Below, piece by piece: positions 53,596 to 63,294 of a stretch of DNA of 64,000 bases. Every line of letters begins with the position of its first letter. Position 1 is the first letter of the stretch. The position numbers and the translations under genes are program-made. The DNA is from Dyadobacter sp. CY343 (lineage in GTDB: Bacteria > Bacteroidota > Bacteroidia > Cytophagales > Spirosomataceae), in assembly GCF_021390335.1 (NCBI RefSeq), contig NZ_JAJUXK010000001.1, positions 806,001-870,000 of the forward strand, read 5' to 3'. The notes under the pieces are model-generated. The model was not told where the DNA came from. It saw only the letters and a program-made list of their open reading frames with translations, and did no database searches.

Positions 53596-54303
53596 TCACA
53601 GCTCGCCGGAATCTTTGAAACTGTAAAAGCCCGCGTCTGTAAATATCATGTGATCCAATATTGGCATATCCAGCAGTCGCCCCGCGTCCCGGATCTGCAA
53701 GGTCAGTATCTTGTCGGCGTGGCTTGGGGTTAGCTGGCCGGAAGGGTGATTGTGAACGAGTATAATGGAACTTGCCAGATTTTCCACGGCAATTTTCAGG
53801 ATCAGTTTTACGTCCACAGAAGTCCCGGAGACACCGCCTACACTAACCAATACGGTACGTAATAACTCGTTTGCGCGGTTCAGTAACAGTATCCAAAATT
53901 CTTCGGTCGGTTTATCGAGCAGGTATTGTCGCATTTCCTCGTACACCGATTCTGGGCCGGTTATCTTCTTTTTCTTCGAAGGCTGGATATCGCTCCTCCG
54001 CCGCCCCAGTTCCAGCGCGGCCACTATTGAAATAGCCTTCGCTTTTCCCATTCCCTTGTATTTCAGGAAATCCTTGAAGTCCAGCTTGGCGAGATCATGA
54101 ATACTGTTACCCGCGCTTGCCATAATTACTTTCGCAAGATCCAGTGCTGACATTTCCGTCGTGCCGGCCCTGATGAGAATAGAGAGTAGTTCCGCATCGG
54201 AAACAGCTAATCTGCCCTTCATCATGAACTTCTCGCGTGGCCGGTCTTCTTCTGACCAACTCTTGATTTTTCTCGGATTTTCTGGTTTTGTGTTTTCGGT
54301 CAT
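53596..54303 (-). CDS. radC: RadC family JAB-domain protein
   Basis: 235 residues. The N-terminal helix-hairpin-helix region (KYKGMGKAKAISIVAALELGRR) is followed by an MPN/JAB metalloprotease-like domain with the JAMM pattern: a glutamate earlier in the domain, then LVHNHPSGQLTPSHAD (H-x-H-x10-D). The role of RadC in recombination repair has been questioned, and its molecular function is unsettled. It is downstream of the TPR gene, separated by a short structured spacer. Confidence 0.92.
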   Translation of the reverse strand: MTENTKPENPRKIKSWSEEDRPREKFMMKGRLAVSDAELLSILIRAGTTEMSALDLAKVIMASAGNSIHDLAKLDFKDFLKYKGMGKAKAISIVAALELGRRRSDIQPSKKKKITGPESVYEEMRQYLLDKPTEEFWILLLNRANELLRTVLVSVGGVSGTSVDVKLILKIAVENLASSIILVHNHPSGQLTPSHADKILTLQIRDAGRLLDMPILDHMIFTDAGFYSFKDSGEL

Positions 54304-54310
54304 TTTGATT

Positions 54311-54360
54311 TTGTGACAGCGTCTGCTTTGTTAGACGCAGACTTGTGCAAAAAGTCACAA
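54311..54360. other. nested inverted repeats between the TPR and radC genes
   Basis: TTGTGAC (54311-54317) and GTCACAA (54354-54360) form outer arms; inside, GCGTCT pairs with AGACGC (54319-54324 with 54333-54338), or alternatively GTCTGC with GCAGAC. It lacks a T-run, so a terminator role is doubtful; it may be a processing or regulatory hairpin ahead of radC. Confidence 0.4.
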
Positions 54361-54361
54361 A

Positions 54362-55897
54362 TTATTCTCCCAAATCCGTAAGTGCAGCTCTCGCTTTATT
54401 ATCGATACTGTTTTTGTATTCGTGCTTTTTGAAAAGCATTGCCTTTTTAAAGTAACTGGCAGCCTTTTGCTTTTCTTTTTTATCAAGATAAATATATCCC
54501 AATTGCAATGCAGATGAGGCGCCGAAACCAGGGCTGGTATTCGCAGAAAGTTGCAGGCAACGCTCAAAATACTGAATTGCAGGTAAAGTCTGCCCGGCTT
54601 TATGCATAATCCGGGCTTTTCTGTAATTGAACTCTGCTTTTTCAGCCGGGATTTTAAAAGTGCTTTCTGAGATATTTTGTAAAACTTCCGTCGCTTCTTT
54701 TAAATAACCTCCGTCGAAAGCATACCTGGCTTTGTATAATATTTTTTGCTGCTCCCCGATTTTCCCTGCCAAATATTCTTTGCCAATTCGCTCTGCCAGC
54801 TGGTCCGCCTCTATGATCGTTTCTCCCGTGCTACCGATCTTTTTCGCAAATGCGGTAGCCTCCGCATCTTTCCCTGCGAGCCAGCGGCACATGAAAAGCT
54901 TGAAATTTGTATCCTTGACATAATTAAAGCCACGGTATTCCTTTTGGAAAAACAGGTACTGTGCAGCGGCGCCGTCGTACCGACCTTTTTGAAGTGCTAT
55001 TTCACCTTTCAGGTATTTCAAAAACGGAAAATCAATGTATGCATCGCCTGCTGGCGCATTGTTCAGATATTGAAGTGCCTCTTCACTTTGGCCTTCTTTC
55101 ATCAAAACAGTTGTGGCGAAGAAATGGAGGAGCAGATTGTCTGGCTGTTCATTTGGCCACTGACGGATCTTTTTTTGCTGGTCAGGCGTCAGTTTCAGGG
55201 TGTAAGCGTGGATCAGCAGGTCGATCAACTCCGCTTCCTGTTTAAAAAACGGTTCTTCTTGCTGTACTGTCCTGAGTTCCCTGATCCCGTTCTGGATATT
55301 GCCTCTCAAACCCACAATCTTGGCGACCCACGCGTAATTGTCCGGAATGGAGCCGATCAGAATGTGTAGTAAGCCGAGTGATTTGAGCGTCGGAATAAAG
55401 TCAGGAAACTTCTTTCTATTCTCTTCCAGCAACTTATAAGCCTTAATAATTTCCCACGAACCGCTCGCCTGGTCTCCGTATTTTAATTTGGCAAAAGCCC
55501 AATGCAGCCGGATTTCCGCAAGCAGGAACCGTTTGTAAGGTGATTGGTCCGACAACTTCCCAACCTGGTCGAGGCGCTTGCTTTCCTGCGCAGACAGATT
55601 TTTGTACGCCGCTTTATCTTCCGCGATCAGCAGGTAATGCAGGTCGGCGTAATTATCCAGATACTGAATAAATGCATTGTCCGGGTTTTCCTTCCGCTCG
55701 ATATCGATCAACTTACGAGCCGCGGGAAGCCGCAGTTTTTGTATTTCAAAATACGCTTTCTGTAACCTCGGCGTGAAGTCTATATCTGCTGTCAGATCAT
55801 TTTTGGGCGCGGCAAATGCAAGAGAAGTGAACAGGAAGACTGGTATCCAGATGGACAACAGTAAATTTCCGTTTCGCTTTTTAAGAATTTTGAGCAT
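54362..55897 (-). CDS. secreted TPR-repeat protein of unknown role
   Basis: 511 residues from the ATG at 55897, which places a positively charged N-terminus before the hydrophobic segment (about 14-30, ending LAFAAPK), a signal peptide. The rest is helical with TPR-like pairs. Clearest are AEFNYRKARIMHKAGQTLPAIQYFERCL and SALQLGYIYLDKKEKQKAASYFKKAM at the C-terminus; the N-terminal half is less regular. TPR proteins in the periplasm usually mediate complexes, for example in gliding or outer membrane assembly. Upstream neighbour is the zinc-ribbon coiled-coil gene; downstream is radC. Confidence 0.8.
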   Translation of the reverse strand: MLKILKKRNGNLLLSIWIPVFLFTSLAFAAPKNDLTADIDFTPRLQKAYFEIQKLRLPAARKLIDIERKENPDNAFIQYLDNYADLHYLLIAEDKAAYKNLSAQESKRLDQVGKLSDQSPYKRFLLAEIRLHWAFAKLKYGDQASGSWEIIKAYKLLEENRKKFPDFIPTLKSLGLLHILIGSIPDNYAWVAKIVGLRGNIQNGIRELRTVQQEEPFFKQEAELIDLLIHAYTLKLTPDQQKKIRQWPNEQPDNLLLHFFATTVLMKEGQSEEALQYLNNAPAGDAYIDFPFLKYLKGEIALQKGRYDGAAAQYLFFQKEYRGFNYVKDTNFKLFMCRWLAGKDAEATAFAKKIGSTGETIIEADQLAERIGKEYLAGKIGEQQKILYKARYAFDGGYLKEATEVLQNISESTFKIPAEKAEFNYRKARIMHKAGQTLPAIQYFERCLQLSANTSPGFGASSALQLGYIYLDKKEKQKAASYFKKAMLFKKHEYKNSIDNKARAALTDLGE

Positions 55898-55957
55898 ATT
55901 AAGGCATAAAAAAAGGTTGCCTTTGTCAGACAACCTTTTCAAATTCATTCAATGATA

Positions 55958-56704
55958 TTAGCGGCGCTGATGAACTGGTTCAACGCTTTCAACGTCTGCC
56001 AGAATTCTTCCGCAATGCTCGCAAACGATCAGTTTTTTACGTTCCCGAATATCTGCCTGGCGCTGTGGTGGAACAATGCTGAAACAGCCTCCGCAAGCTC
56101 CTCTTGATACGTGAACAACTGCCAGACCGTTCATTGAGTTGTCGCGGATTTTCTGATAAGATTTCAGCAGACGATCCTCGATTTTCTTAATGTGTTTTTC
56201 GCGCTCAGCGATCAATCCTTTTTCATCCGCTTCGCTTTCGCTTGTGATGACAGACAGCTCGCCTTTTTTCGCTTTCAAATCTTCATTTCTTTCGTTTAGA
56301 ACCGATTCGGCGCGATTTGCATCCTCTTCGATCAAACGGATACGGGCTCTGGCTTCGTTAATTTTCTTGTCAGCCAGTTGCATATCAAGCTCCTGTAATT
56401 CAACTTCTTTGGTGATTGCATCGTACTCGCGGTTATTGCGGACGTTCATTTGCTGATCCTTATATTTCTTGATCAGCTTTTCACCATCTTTTTGTGCGTT
56501 TTTGAAATTGTCAATTTCAGTATTCAAATTCGCAATTTCACTCTTAAATTTTCCCAAACGGGTCTCAAAACCGATGATCTCATCTTCCAGATCTCTTACC
56601 TCTTCAGGAAGATCACCGCGTGTTTTAAGTATTTCGTCAAGGCTTGAATCAATTTCCTGCAATTTCAGGAGAGCATCTAATTTTTGAGCGATTGTGTTTT
56701 CCAT
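55958..56704 (-). CDS. coiled-coil protein with C-terminal C4 zinc ribbon
   Basis: 248 residues. Residues about 10-195 form a long antiparallel coiled coil of charged heptads (for example LEDEIIGFETRLGKFKSEIANL). The end has RGACGGCFSIVPPQ and IVCEHCGRILAD, four cysteines of a zinc ribbon. This family is widespread in Bacteroidota and Actinobacteria and often lies next to nif3-like genes, as here (98 bases). Proposed roles include nucleic acid or protein binding; no function is established that I can confirm. Confidence 0.9.
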   Translation of the reverse strand: MENTIAQKLDALLKLQEIDSSLDEILKTRGDLPEEVRDLEDEIIGFETRLGKFKSEIANLNTEIDNFKNAQKDGEKLIKKYKDQQMNVRNNREYDAITKEVELQELDMQLADKKINEARARIRLIEEDANRAESVLNERNEDLKAKKGELSVITSESEADEKGLIAEREKHIKKIEDRLLKSYQKIRDNSMNGLAVVHVSRGACGGCFSIVPPQRQADIRERKKLIVCEHCGRILADVESVEPVHQRR

Positions 56705-56802
56705 GTATGTCTTTAATGGACTTGTTTCAATGCGTAATAAGTGAAGGCAGTCAGCCGAGGAGCTTCAATAGTGACCGGAGAATATTTTGATTTACACTAA
56801 TA

Positions 56803-57900
56803 TTAAACAAAATACCGGACCGGATTGGTATTGACCTGCGACAAACAGAGTGCAAAATTACTAAATTTTCCTGACAAATATTTATATAGTAGATTTTTAG
56901 TATACACTTCGCTTTCATAATGTCCGATATCACAGATCATGATCTGACCCTCAGCATCAAAAAATTCGTGGTATTTGTAATCGGAAGTTACAAAAACATC
57001 TGCGCCGGCTCGAATTGCATCTTTTAATAGGAAGCTTCCAGCTCCTCCGCAAACGGCTACTTTCTTCACTTTTTCTACACTTTCCGTGTGTTTGATCACA
57101 TTTAAATGCATTTGGCTTTGAAGGTGACGCAGGAATTCATCAGCTGTCATTTCTACTTCCAGTTCTCCCACCGCGCCCGCACCCACTTCCTGATTTTCAT
57201 TTTCAAGCGTCGTGAGATAATAGGCTACTTCTTCGTAAGGATGCATTTTGCGCAGTACCGACATCATTTTGGATTGCAGGTAAGACGGAAACATCACTTC
57301 TGCCCGATGTTCAGCTACTACCTCCTGCGTGCCTCTTTCGCCGATCAACGGGTTAGCTTGCTGGTTAGGCATAAATGATCCCATACCTTCGGTCCGAAAG
57401 CTGCAATTTTCATATTGCCCGATCCGGCCTGCTCCCGCCGCAAAAAGTGCATCCAGTATTTCCTGCGTATTGGCGACGGGCGAGAAGAAAGTCAGTTTGG
57501 TTAAAATCTGCGATTTGGGAGCTAGCACGCGCACATTATTGAGACCCAGCAATTCTGCGATCTGCCAGTTTACTCCTTGCGGTACGTGATCCAGATTGGT
57601 ATGCGTCGCATAGATCGCAATATCGTTTTTAATAGCCTTGATTACGGTCCTTTCCACATAATTGCTTCCATTCAGCTTTTTCAAACCCTTGAAAACAATA
57701 GGGTGGTGAGCGACGATCAGGTTACAGTTTCTTTCAATCGCCTCTTCTACTACTTCTTCGGTCACGTCAAGCGTCAGCAGCACGCCGGTGACGGGTATAT
57801 CGGGAGAACCTACAAGTAAACCTGCATTGTCGTACCCTTCCTGGTAGGCGAGTGGAGCTCGATATTCGAGCTCCTGAATTATTTCCTTTATAAAAGTCAT
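56803..57900 (-). CDS. Nif3-like dinuclear metal-center protein (with inserted domain)
   Basis: 365 residues, the long form. Metal ligands: VAHHPIVFKGLKKL (H-H), ATHTNLDHVPQGVNW (H and D) and, near the end, ICDIGHYESE (H and E). The middle part (about 130-235, MMSVLRKMHPYEEVAYYL) is the PII/CutA-like inserted domain seen in many bacterial Nif3 proteins. Relatives include E. coli YbgI and B. subtilis YqfO. They form hexameric rings, and some are proposed to be GTP cyclohydrolase I type 2 enzymes. Upstream bases 57901-58061 hold no visible gene. Confidence 0.92.
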   Translation of the reverse strand: MTFIKEIIQELEYRAPLAYQEGYDNAGLLVGSPDIPVTGVLLTLDVTEEVVEEAIERNCNLIVAHHPIVFKGLKKLNGSNYVERTVIKAIKNDIAIYATHTNLDHVPQGVNWQIAELLGLNNVRVLAPKSQILTKLTFFSPVANTQEILDALFAAGAGRIGQYENCSFRTEGMGSFMPNQQANPLIGERGTQEVVAEHRAEVMFPSYLQSKMMSVLRKMHPYEEVAYYLTTLENENQEVGAGAVGELEVEMTADEFLRHLQSQMHLNVIKHTESVEKVKKVAVCGGAGSFLLKDAIRAGADVFVTSDYKYHEFFDAEGQIMICDIGHYESEVYTKNLLYKYLSGKFSNFALCLSQVNTNPVRYFV

Positions 57901-58061
57901 TATAAGTCTGGCTACAACTATTTCATTTTCAGAATTTTCCTTTTGCAGGATATTCTTTTCACAAATAAAATAACTAAATTGAAGTCTCAGCTATTGTTAT
58001 GGTAAATAATAATACTAGTTTTGCACCACGTTTTCAGTAAATGTACTGGGAATTATACCTT

Positions 58062-58135
58062 GGTTTGGTAGTTCAGTTGGTTAGAATACATGCCTGTCAC
58101 GCATGGGGTCGCGGGTTCGAGTCCCGTCCAGACCG
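58062..58135 (+). tRNA. tRNA-Asp (anticodon GTC)
   Basis: 74 bases, no encoded CCA. Acceptor GGTTTGG pairs with CCAGACC (one G-U), discriminator G. The anticodon stem CATGC/GCATG encloses CTGTCAC, anticodon GTC. The T-loop is TTCGAGT in a normal five-base stem. A clear terminator follows 5 bases later. Confidence 0.96.
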
Positions 58136-58140
58136 CGAAA

Positions 58141-58167
58141 AAGCTCAGAGAAATCTGGGCTTTTTTT
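58141..58167 (+). terminator. intrinsic terminator of tRNA-Asp
   Basis: Nine-base stem AAGCTCAGA/TCTGGGCTT (one G-U) around GAAA, followed by a run of seven T (58161-58167). Confidence 0.85.
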
Positions 58168-58180
58168 GTCTTAACCAATA

Positions 58181-58214
58181 CAAAGAAAAACCGGCCCTTG
58201 AATAGGACCGGCTT
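58181..58214 (-). terminator. intrinsic terminator of the susCD operon
   Basis: On the minus strand AAGCCGGTCC pairs with GGGCCGGTT around a seven-base loop, followed by TTTTTCTTTG. It stands 30 bases after the susD stop and faces the tRNA-Asp terminator. Confidence 0.8.
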
Positions 58215-58243
58215 TGTCAGGACTATATTGCTTAAACAAATTA

Positions 58244-59827
58244 TCAGAACCCAGGATTTTGCTTCATATTCGGGTTTCCTTCCATTTCTCTGGCGGGAAT
58301 AGGCCAGAGGTAATCTTTCGCTTTAAATGTGCGCGTTTCCACGTTCACCGGTTTTTTGGTCCTAGGGTCAATAGCGCCTTCTACTACACCGTTCATCACC
58401 TTCTCCGCGATCTTCCAGCGACGGATGTCAAACAACCTGCTGCCTTCAAATGCCAGCTCAACGCGTCTTTCCCGCTGGTAGAGTTCACGCATTTTGGCTT
58501 CGTTGTTGTACACTTTAATATCAACATTCGGCATTTTAGCTCTGTTGCGGATCATATTGATGTATTTGATCACGTCCGGATTGTTCCATTGACCGCTTTC
58601 CACCAATGCTTCCACGTACATTAAAAGCAGGTCTCCGTATCTGTAAACCATATAATCCAACGATCCGCGGCCTCTTCCTCTGTCAGCCAGATCAACGTAC
58701 TTTCTCAGCCAGTAACCGGTTTTGGAAGAATAGTTAGCTGCCAGCCTGTTCGGATTGTTAGGCGAATCGTCCCATGGATTCAGGTCCCCATAAAACGTAG
58801 AGCCGGGATAAGCGATCGTCAACTCCATTCTTGGGTCGCGGTTGGATCTGTAATTCGGGCTGGCTTTGTAAATAGCCGCGCTGTCGGGTGAAAGTTCGGC
58901 CAGCGTTTTGCCTTGCTTTGTTTCGTAGGTATTCACCAAAGAGCCGGTTGGGTTAAGGCAGGCATTTCCACCAATATAACCCGGCGCACTTCTGTAAAAG
59001 GTATCGTCATTTCCACTCTGACGAATGAAGATCCGCTCCTCGTTTACTTGTCCTTCGTAGTTGAAAAGCGCGGCGTAGCTGGGATGGAGCTTATATAAAT
59101 TCATATCAATCACCTGTTTTGCAGCTTTGGCGGCCTCGGCATATTGCAGGTTGTTGAGCAGTGCTACGGTTTTCATCGTGTAGCAAGCGCCTCTCGTGAT
59201 CCTTTTGATATCATTCACTGCGTACAGATTAGGCAGATCGACGGAAGCTGCGTCGAGTTCGGCGAGCACAAAGTCTACAACTTCCTGCTTTGTGTTTTTC
59301 ACCAGATCTGTCTCTGTCGGCAGCACAACGGTGGTCACGATCGGTATCTCTCCATAATAAAGCATGAGATCCAGATGAAACCACGCACGCAACGCCCGCG
59401 CTTCGGCGAAGTAGCGCTTTTTCAGAGCCGGCTCGATCAATGCTTTGCCTGCATGTTCCAAAAAGCGGTTCGCGCGCCGGATCGCCGTATAGTTCTCCTG
59501 CCAGACAGGCTGGATCGCTGCCCATTCCGTAGCCCGCATTTGCGAATTGGAGTTGCCGAGTGCAATGGTATTTACCTCCCCAAAAAAGTTGGCATACCAA
59601 ACTGCATTGTCGGTCATTCCCTCAAACGTGATGCGGGTATTGTTCTGGTAGCGAAAGCCGCCGGTTGGTACCTGATCGTACAGGATATTCAGCGCGGTAT
59701 TAATTTCGCCTTCGGTGTTCCAATAGTTTTCGTCTGTCGTGGCGGTAGGGTGATCTTTTGTTAGAAATTCATCCGCGCAAGAGGTGAGAAAGAATGTACT
59801 TATTGCTAGTATAATGATCTTTTTCAT
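58244..59827 (-). CDS. SusD/RagB-like nutrient-binding outer membrane lipoprotein
   Basis: 527 residues. The leader ends LTSCADEF (lipobox, C17), so the protein is lipid-anchored. The N-terminal block DEFLTKDHPTATTDENYWNTE, the TPR-like helices (FAEARALRAWFHLDLMLYYGEIPI), and the C-terminal MVYRYGDLLLMYVEALVESGQ with RERRVELAFEGSRLFDIRRWK are standard SusD family features. It caps the SusC channel encoded 10 bases upstream and captures glycan or peptide ligands. No glycoside hydrolase, peptidase or regulator gene follows, so the substrate cannot be guessed. Confidence 0.95.
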   Translation of the reverse strand: MKKIIILAISTFFLTSCADEFLTKDHPTATTDENYWNTEGEINTALNILYDQVPTGGFRYQNNTRITFEGMTDNAVWYANFFGEVNTIALGNSNSQMRATEWAAIQPVWQENYTAIRRANRFLEHAGKALIEPALKKRYFAEARALRAWFHLDLMLYYGEIPIVTTVVLPTETDLVKNTKQEVVDFVLAELDAASVDLPNLYAVNDIKRITRGACYTMKTVALLNNLQYAEAAKAAKQVIDMNLYKLHPSYAALFNYEGQVNEERIFIRQSGNDDTFYRSAPGYIGGNACLNPTGSLVNTYETKQGKTLAELSPDSAAIYKASPNYRSNRDPRMELTIAYPGSTFYGDLNPWDDSPNNPNRLAANYSSKTGYWLRKYVDLADRGRGRGSLDYMVYRYGDLLLMYVEALVESGQWNNPDVIKYINMIRNRAKMPNVDIKVYNNEAKMRELYQRERRVELAFEGSRLFDIRRWKIAEKVMNGVVEGAIDPRTKKPVNVETRTFKAKDYLWPIPAREMEGNPNMKQNPGF

Positions 59828-59837
59828 GGAATTGAAT

Positions 59838-62831
59838 TTAGAATTTGATGTTCAGCCCTGCTGTGAAAACCTTATTCATCGGATAGTTAGCTTCACTACC
59901 GCGCGTTTCCGGATCGAAGTATTTCATCTTGCTCAGTGTGATCGCATTTTGTGCATTTACAAAAATCCGAAGGTTCGTGAGCTTGATCTTTTTCACCAGT
60001 TCAGGATTGAAATTGTAGCCCAGCTGGATATATTTCACTCTCAAAAATGCCGCATTTGTGAGCCAGTAATCCGAAGGCAATGCATTATTGCCGGGTGAAG
60101 GAGACAATCTCGGAAACATAGCGTTTGGATTTTCAGGAGTCCAGTAGTCGGTTTGGTATTGCTGCGGGGTGCCTCCGTCAAAATTCGAAGTTACGTTCAA
60201 TACAGTCTGGTAGCGGCCGGTGTAATAGGCCAGGCTCTTTGTGAAACCGGTAACCTGGGTTTCAAGACTGAACCTTTTATATACAAGATTCAAATTGGCG
60301 AAGTAGCTTCCTTGAGGATTCGGATTGCCCATAATTTGCTTGTCCTCCTTATCAATATTCCCGTCCCCATTTACATCAATGTATTTGATATCCCCGATTT
60401 GCTGTCCCGGCAAAAGTGGAATACCCGAATCAATATCAGCCTGGGTCAGCAACCCTCCAGTCTTGTGCAGATAGTAGCTGTTAATTGGGTAATTTATCTC
60501 ATTGATATCCAAGCCGCCACTGCCAATGTAGGGTCCGCCACGGAGCGCAATGATCTTATTATTGTAATAGGAGTACCCCGCGCTGGCGCTTAATTCAAAA
60601 CTGCTGCTTAAAGATTTGGAATAATTCACCATAAACTCCCAGCCGGTATTGGAAACAGAGCCTGCATTGATTGGAAGTGTCCCTACGCCGGAGGAAAGTG
60701 AAAGCGGCGGAGTAAGCAAAATATTATCCGTTTGTTTGCTAAACCAGTCTATTGTGATGCCCAGGTTTTCAAACAGCCTGATATCAGTACCGATGTCCAG
60801 CATTTTAACAGTTTCCCAGGTGATTTCCGGGTTTCCAATCGAATTCTCTACGCCATTTCCTCCGTTTATCAGACTTTGATAGCGATATAGTTCGTTGACG
60901 TTCTCATTTCTCCCATTATTTCCCATCAATCCATACGATGCTCTCAGCTTAAAGCTCGTAAGTCCTTTCACATCTTTCAAAAAGTTTTCGTTGTGAATGT
61001 TCCAGCCCAATGCCACAGATGGAAATGTTCCCCATTTATGACCAGGGCCGAACTTGGAAGAACCATCTGTTCTGACTGTACTTTCCAGCAAGTATTTGTT
61101 GTCAAATACGTAGTTAAATTTCACAAAATAAGAAGCCAGGTTCGCCTGATCGAAGTTGGAAATGAAATTGGCTTCCCGCGAAAGACCGCCGATTGCATAG
61201 ACAAAGTGCTTGCCATAAGTCTGAGAAAACTCGAGATTCGACGCCAGATAGTTGTAAGTACTGCGCCCTACACTTGATCCTTTTGAATTTCCGTATGTAA
61301 ATACCAGGTTGCCGGTATAATAGTCCAGAAAGTTGTAGGAATCGCGGTTATCGATAAAGCCATTTGAATTAACCCTATACAGATACTGACCTCTCAGTTT
61401 CAGCTCGGGCGTGATTTGCCAGGTAGGTTGAAAATTAATATTGATCTGATCATCTTTATTCTGCGCAAAGCCCCCTCTTTCCAGCTCGGCCATCGGGTTC
61501 ATCATTTCACCAAAATTTCCGTAAGCCTGGTAACCGTTATCTGTCAAAGGATATTTAGGGACAATATTCGGGGGTGTTGAATACACCAAATGCAGCGAGT
61601 TCCCGAATCTTACCAGCTCAGATCTCCGCCGCGACCGGGTAGCGACCAGATCCAGGAGCATAGAGACATTTTTTGTTAGAGTAACCCCGGTATTAGCCCG
61701 GAAGTTAAATCTCTCGAAATCCCGTTTAGGTGTTAATCCATCCTGATAAAGGTAATTACCACTTACCGCAAATCTCGCCAGCTCGTTCCCACCGGAAATA
61801 CTTACAGAGTGATTATGGATCGCTGCATTTCTGTTCAGCATTAATTTCGACCAGTTTGTGTTCGGATAACTGATCGGGTCGCTGCCTTCGCGGGTTTTCG
61901 TGATCGCTTCGTCGCTGTACGGTTCCAGTCCGCCAATATTTGAATAGGCTTCGTTGACCATCTCCATGTACTTCGGCGCGTCGACAAATTTGGGCAGGTA
62001 AGTGGCATTCTGAACACCGGCGTAACCGTCATAGGTAACCGATAATTTCCCCGGAATACCTCGCTTGGTGGTCACCAGGATAACTCCGTTTGCCGCCCGC
62101 GCGCCGTAAATGGAAGCTGCCGCCGCATCTTTCAAAACCGTAATACTCTCCACGGTAGTCGGATCCACGGAGTTGATATCAAATGGGACTCCGTCCACGA
62201 GTACCAGTGGCGAAGAGTTACCGATCGTGGAAATACCGCGGATCAATATATTAGACCGGTCTTCGCCGGCCATCCCGCTACCTTGGGTTACCGTTAGTCC
62301 GGTAACACCGCCTTGCAGCGCCTGCGAAAGCTGGGTAATCGGCTTGTTGGCAACCGCAGCTTTTACGTCCACCTTGCCGATCGCATTGGCCAGGTTACGC
62401 GCCTTTTGTTCTGAATACCCCGTCACAACCACCTCATTCAGTGCTGTGTTTTTTTCTTTCAGGGAAACGACCATGTTTTTCGAACTCAATACAGGAAGCT
62501 CTTTCGGATCGAGACCGACAAAGCTGAAAACGAGTGTATCGCCTACATTTGCCTGGATTTCGTAATTGCCGTTCACGTCGGTTGTGACGCCGCGATCCGT
62601 TTTCTTCACCTGTACCGTTACTCCCGGCAATGCTACCGGCGGCTCGCTTCCGTCAAATACCTGTCCCTTCAAAGTGAGGGTGTCGGCGGTAAAAGGAAGT
62701 AGATGTGGGTTAATGGAGTTGAAATTGCTTGCGTTTGCTGTGCCGATGAGCAGAAAAAGGGCTGAGCAGAATGCAACGAGGAAAGCGCCCGGCTGCACAC
62801 CGGGCGGACTGATTAGTCGCTGTTTTTTCAT
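59838..62831 (-). CDS. SusC/RagA-like TonB-linked outer membrane transporter
   Basis: 997 residues. Signal peptide (about 1-34, ending TANAS). Carboxypeptidase-regulatory-like domain at about 50-125 (LKGQVFDGSEPPVALPGVTVQVKK), then the TonB box/plug with EVVVTGYSEQ, GVTGLTVTQGSGMAGEDRSNILIRG and VDPTTVESITVLKDAAAASIYGARAANGVI, the hallmark of SusC. A long beta-barrel ends in aromatic KF. It forms the import channel with the SusD protein 10 bases downstream. No anti-sigma or hybrid two-component gene is next to it. Confidence 0.96.
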   Translation of the reverse strand: MKKQRLISPPGVQPGAFLVAFCSALFLLIGTANASNFNSINPHLLPFTADTLTLKGQVFDGSEPPVALPGVTVQVKKTDRGVTTDVNGNYEIQANVGDTLVFSFVGLDPKELPVLSSKNMVVSLKEKNTALNEVVVTGYSEQKARNLANAIGKVDVKAAVANKPITQLSQALQGGVTGLTVTQGSGMAGEDRSNILIRGISTIGNSSPLVLVDGVPFDINSVDPTTVESITVLKDAAAASIYGARAANGVILVTTKRGIPGKLSVTYDGYAGVQNATYLPKFVDAPKYMEMVNEAYSNIGGLEPYSDEAITKTREGSDPISYPNTNWSKLMLNRNAAIHNHSVSISGGNELARFAVSGNYLYQDGLTPKRDFERFNFRANTGVTLTKNVSMLLDLVATRSRRRSELVRFGNSLHLVYSTPPNIVPKYPLTDNGYQAYGNFGEMMNPMAELERGGFAQNKDDQININFQPTWQITPELKLRGQYLYRVNSNGFIDNRDSYNFLDYYTGNLVFTYGNSKGSSVGRSTYNYLASNLEFSQTYGKHFVYAIGGLSREANFISNFDQANLASYFVKFNYVFDNKYLLESTVRTDGSSKFGPGHKWGTFPSVALGWNIHNENFLKDVKGLTSFKLRASYGLMGNNGRNENVNELYRYQSLINGGNGVENSIGNPEITWETVKMLDIGTDIRLFENLGITIDWFSKQTDNILLTPPLSLSSGVGTLPINAGSVSNTGWEFMVNYSKSLSSSFELSASAGYSYYNNKIIALRGGPYIGSGGLDINEINYPINSYYLHKTGGLLTQADIDSGIPLLPGQQIGDIKYIDVNGDGNIDKEDKQIMGNPNPQGSYFANLNLVYKRFSLETQVTGFTKSLAYYTGRYQTVLNVTSNFDGGTPQQYQTDYWTPENPNAMFPRLSPSPGNNALPSDYWLTNAAFLRVKYIQLGYNFNPELVKKIKLTNLRIFVNAQNAITLSKMKYFDPETRGSEANYPMNKVFTAGLNIKF

Positions 62832-63294
62832 ACTTTTGAATAAGGATTAGGCTTGTTTAAGCAGTGAGTTTATTCCTTTTGTGTTTGCTCTAAACTGGTT
62901 TACCAGACCAGTGAACGAGCGCATTCTCGGATCGACGGTGTTACCAGCATCGTCGATCTTTTTTGGTAAATGGATCAGGTCATAGGCATTTTGTGAGCGT
63001 GAATTGTAGATTAAATTCGATGAATGTGCTACGATGAGTAGGAGGCTCGAACTTAGTACCCATGACGTGAGCAAAAATTTTGCATTCTTTTGCTACTTTT
63101 TGTTATTATATCCTCAGCGATATCCGGTTATGGCGTACAAAAAATCGCAGGTTCAGTATAAAGTCTGACCAGCGAAGTAACTGATTTTCAAAAATGAACC
63201 AGGAATGAAAGGTGCCTCCGGGGGAGCCAAATGGCAGGACAAGTACGGAGGAGAATTGAAGCTTTGAAGCTGGGAGTTGTTGGTGGTGGCTGTA
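62832..63294. other. upstream region of susC, no convincing gene
   Basis: About 460 bases. A TTG-start frame of 75 codons on the minus strand (62847-63074) ends 15 bases before susC but has no supporting features. A perfect small palindrome GCAAAA-A-TTTTGC lies at 63071-63083. No TAnnTTTG box is seen at a proper place. It probably contains the susC promoter and leader. Confidence 0.4.

Noticed and set aside
62847-63074. TTG-start frame of 75 codons on the minus strand just upstream of susC
   Set aside because: No recognisable domain, rare start codon and no ribosome-binding or promoter feature; hydrophobic start looks accidental. Left as part of the susC upstream region.
63071-63083. Palindrome GCAAAA-A-TTTTGC upstream of susC as a regulator site
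   Set aside because: Too short and AT-rich to be significant without a second copy.
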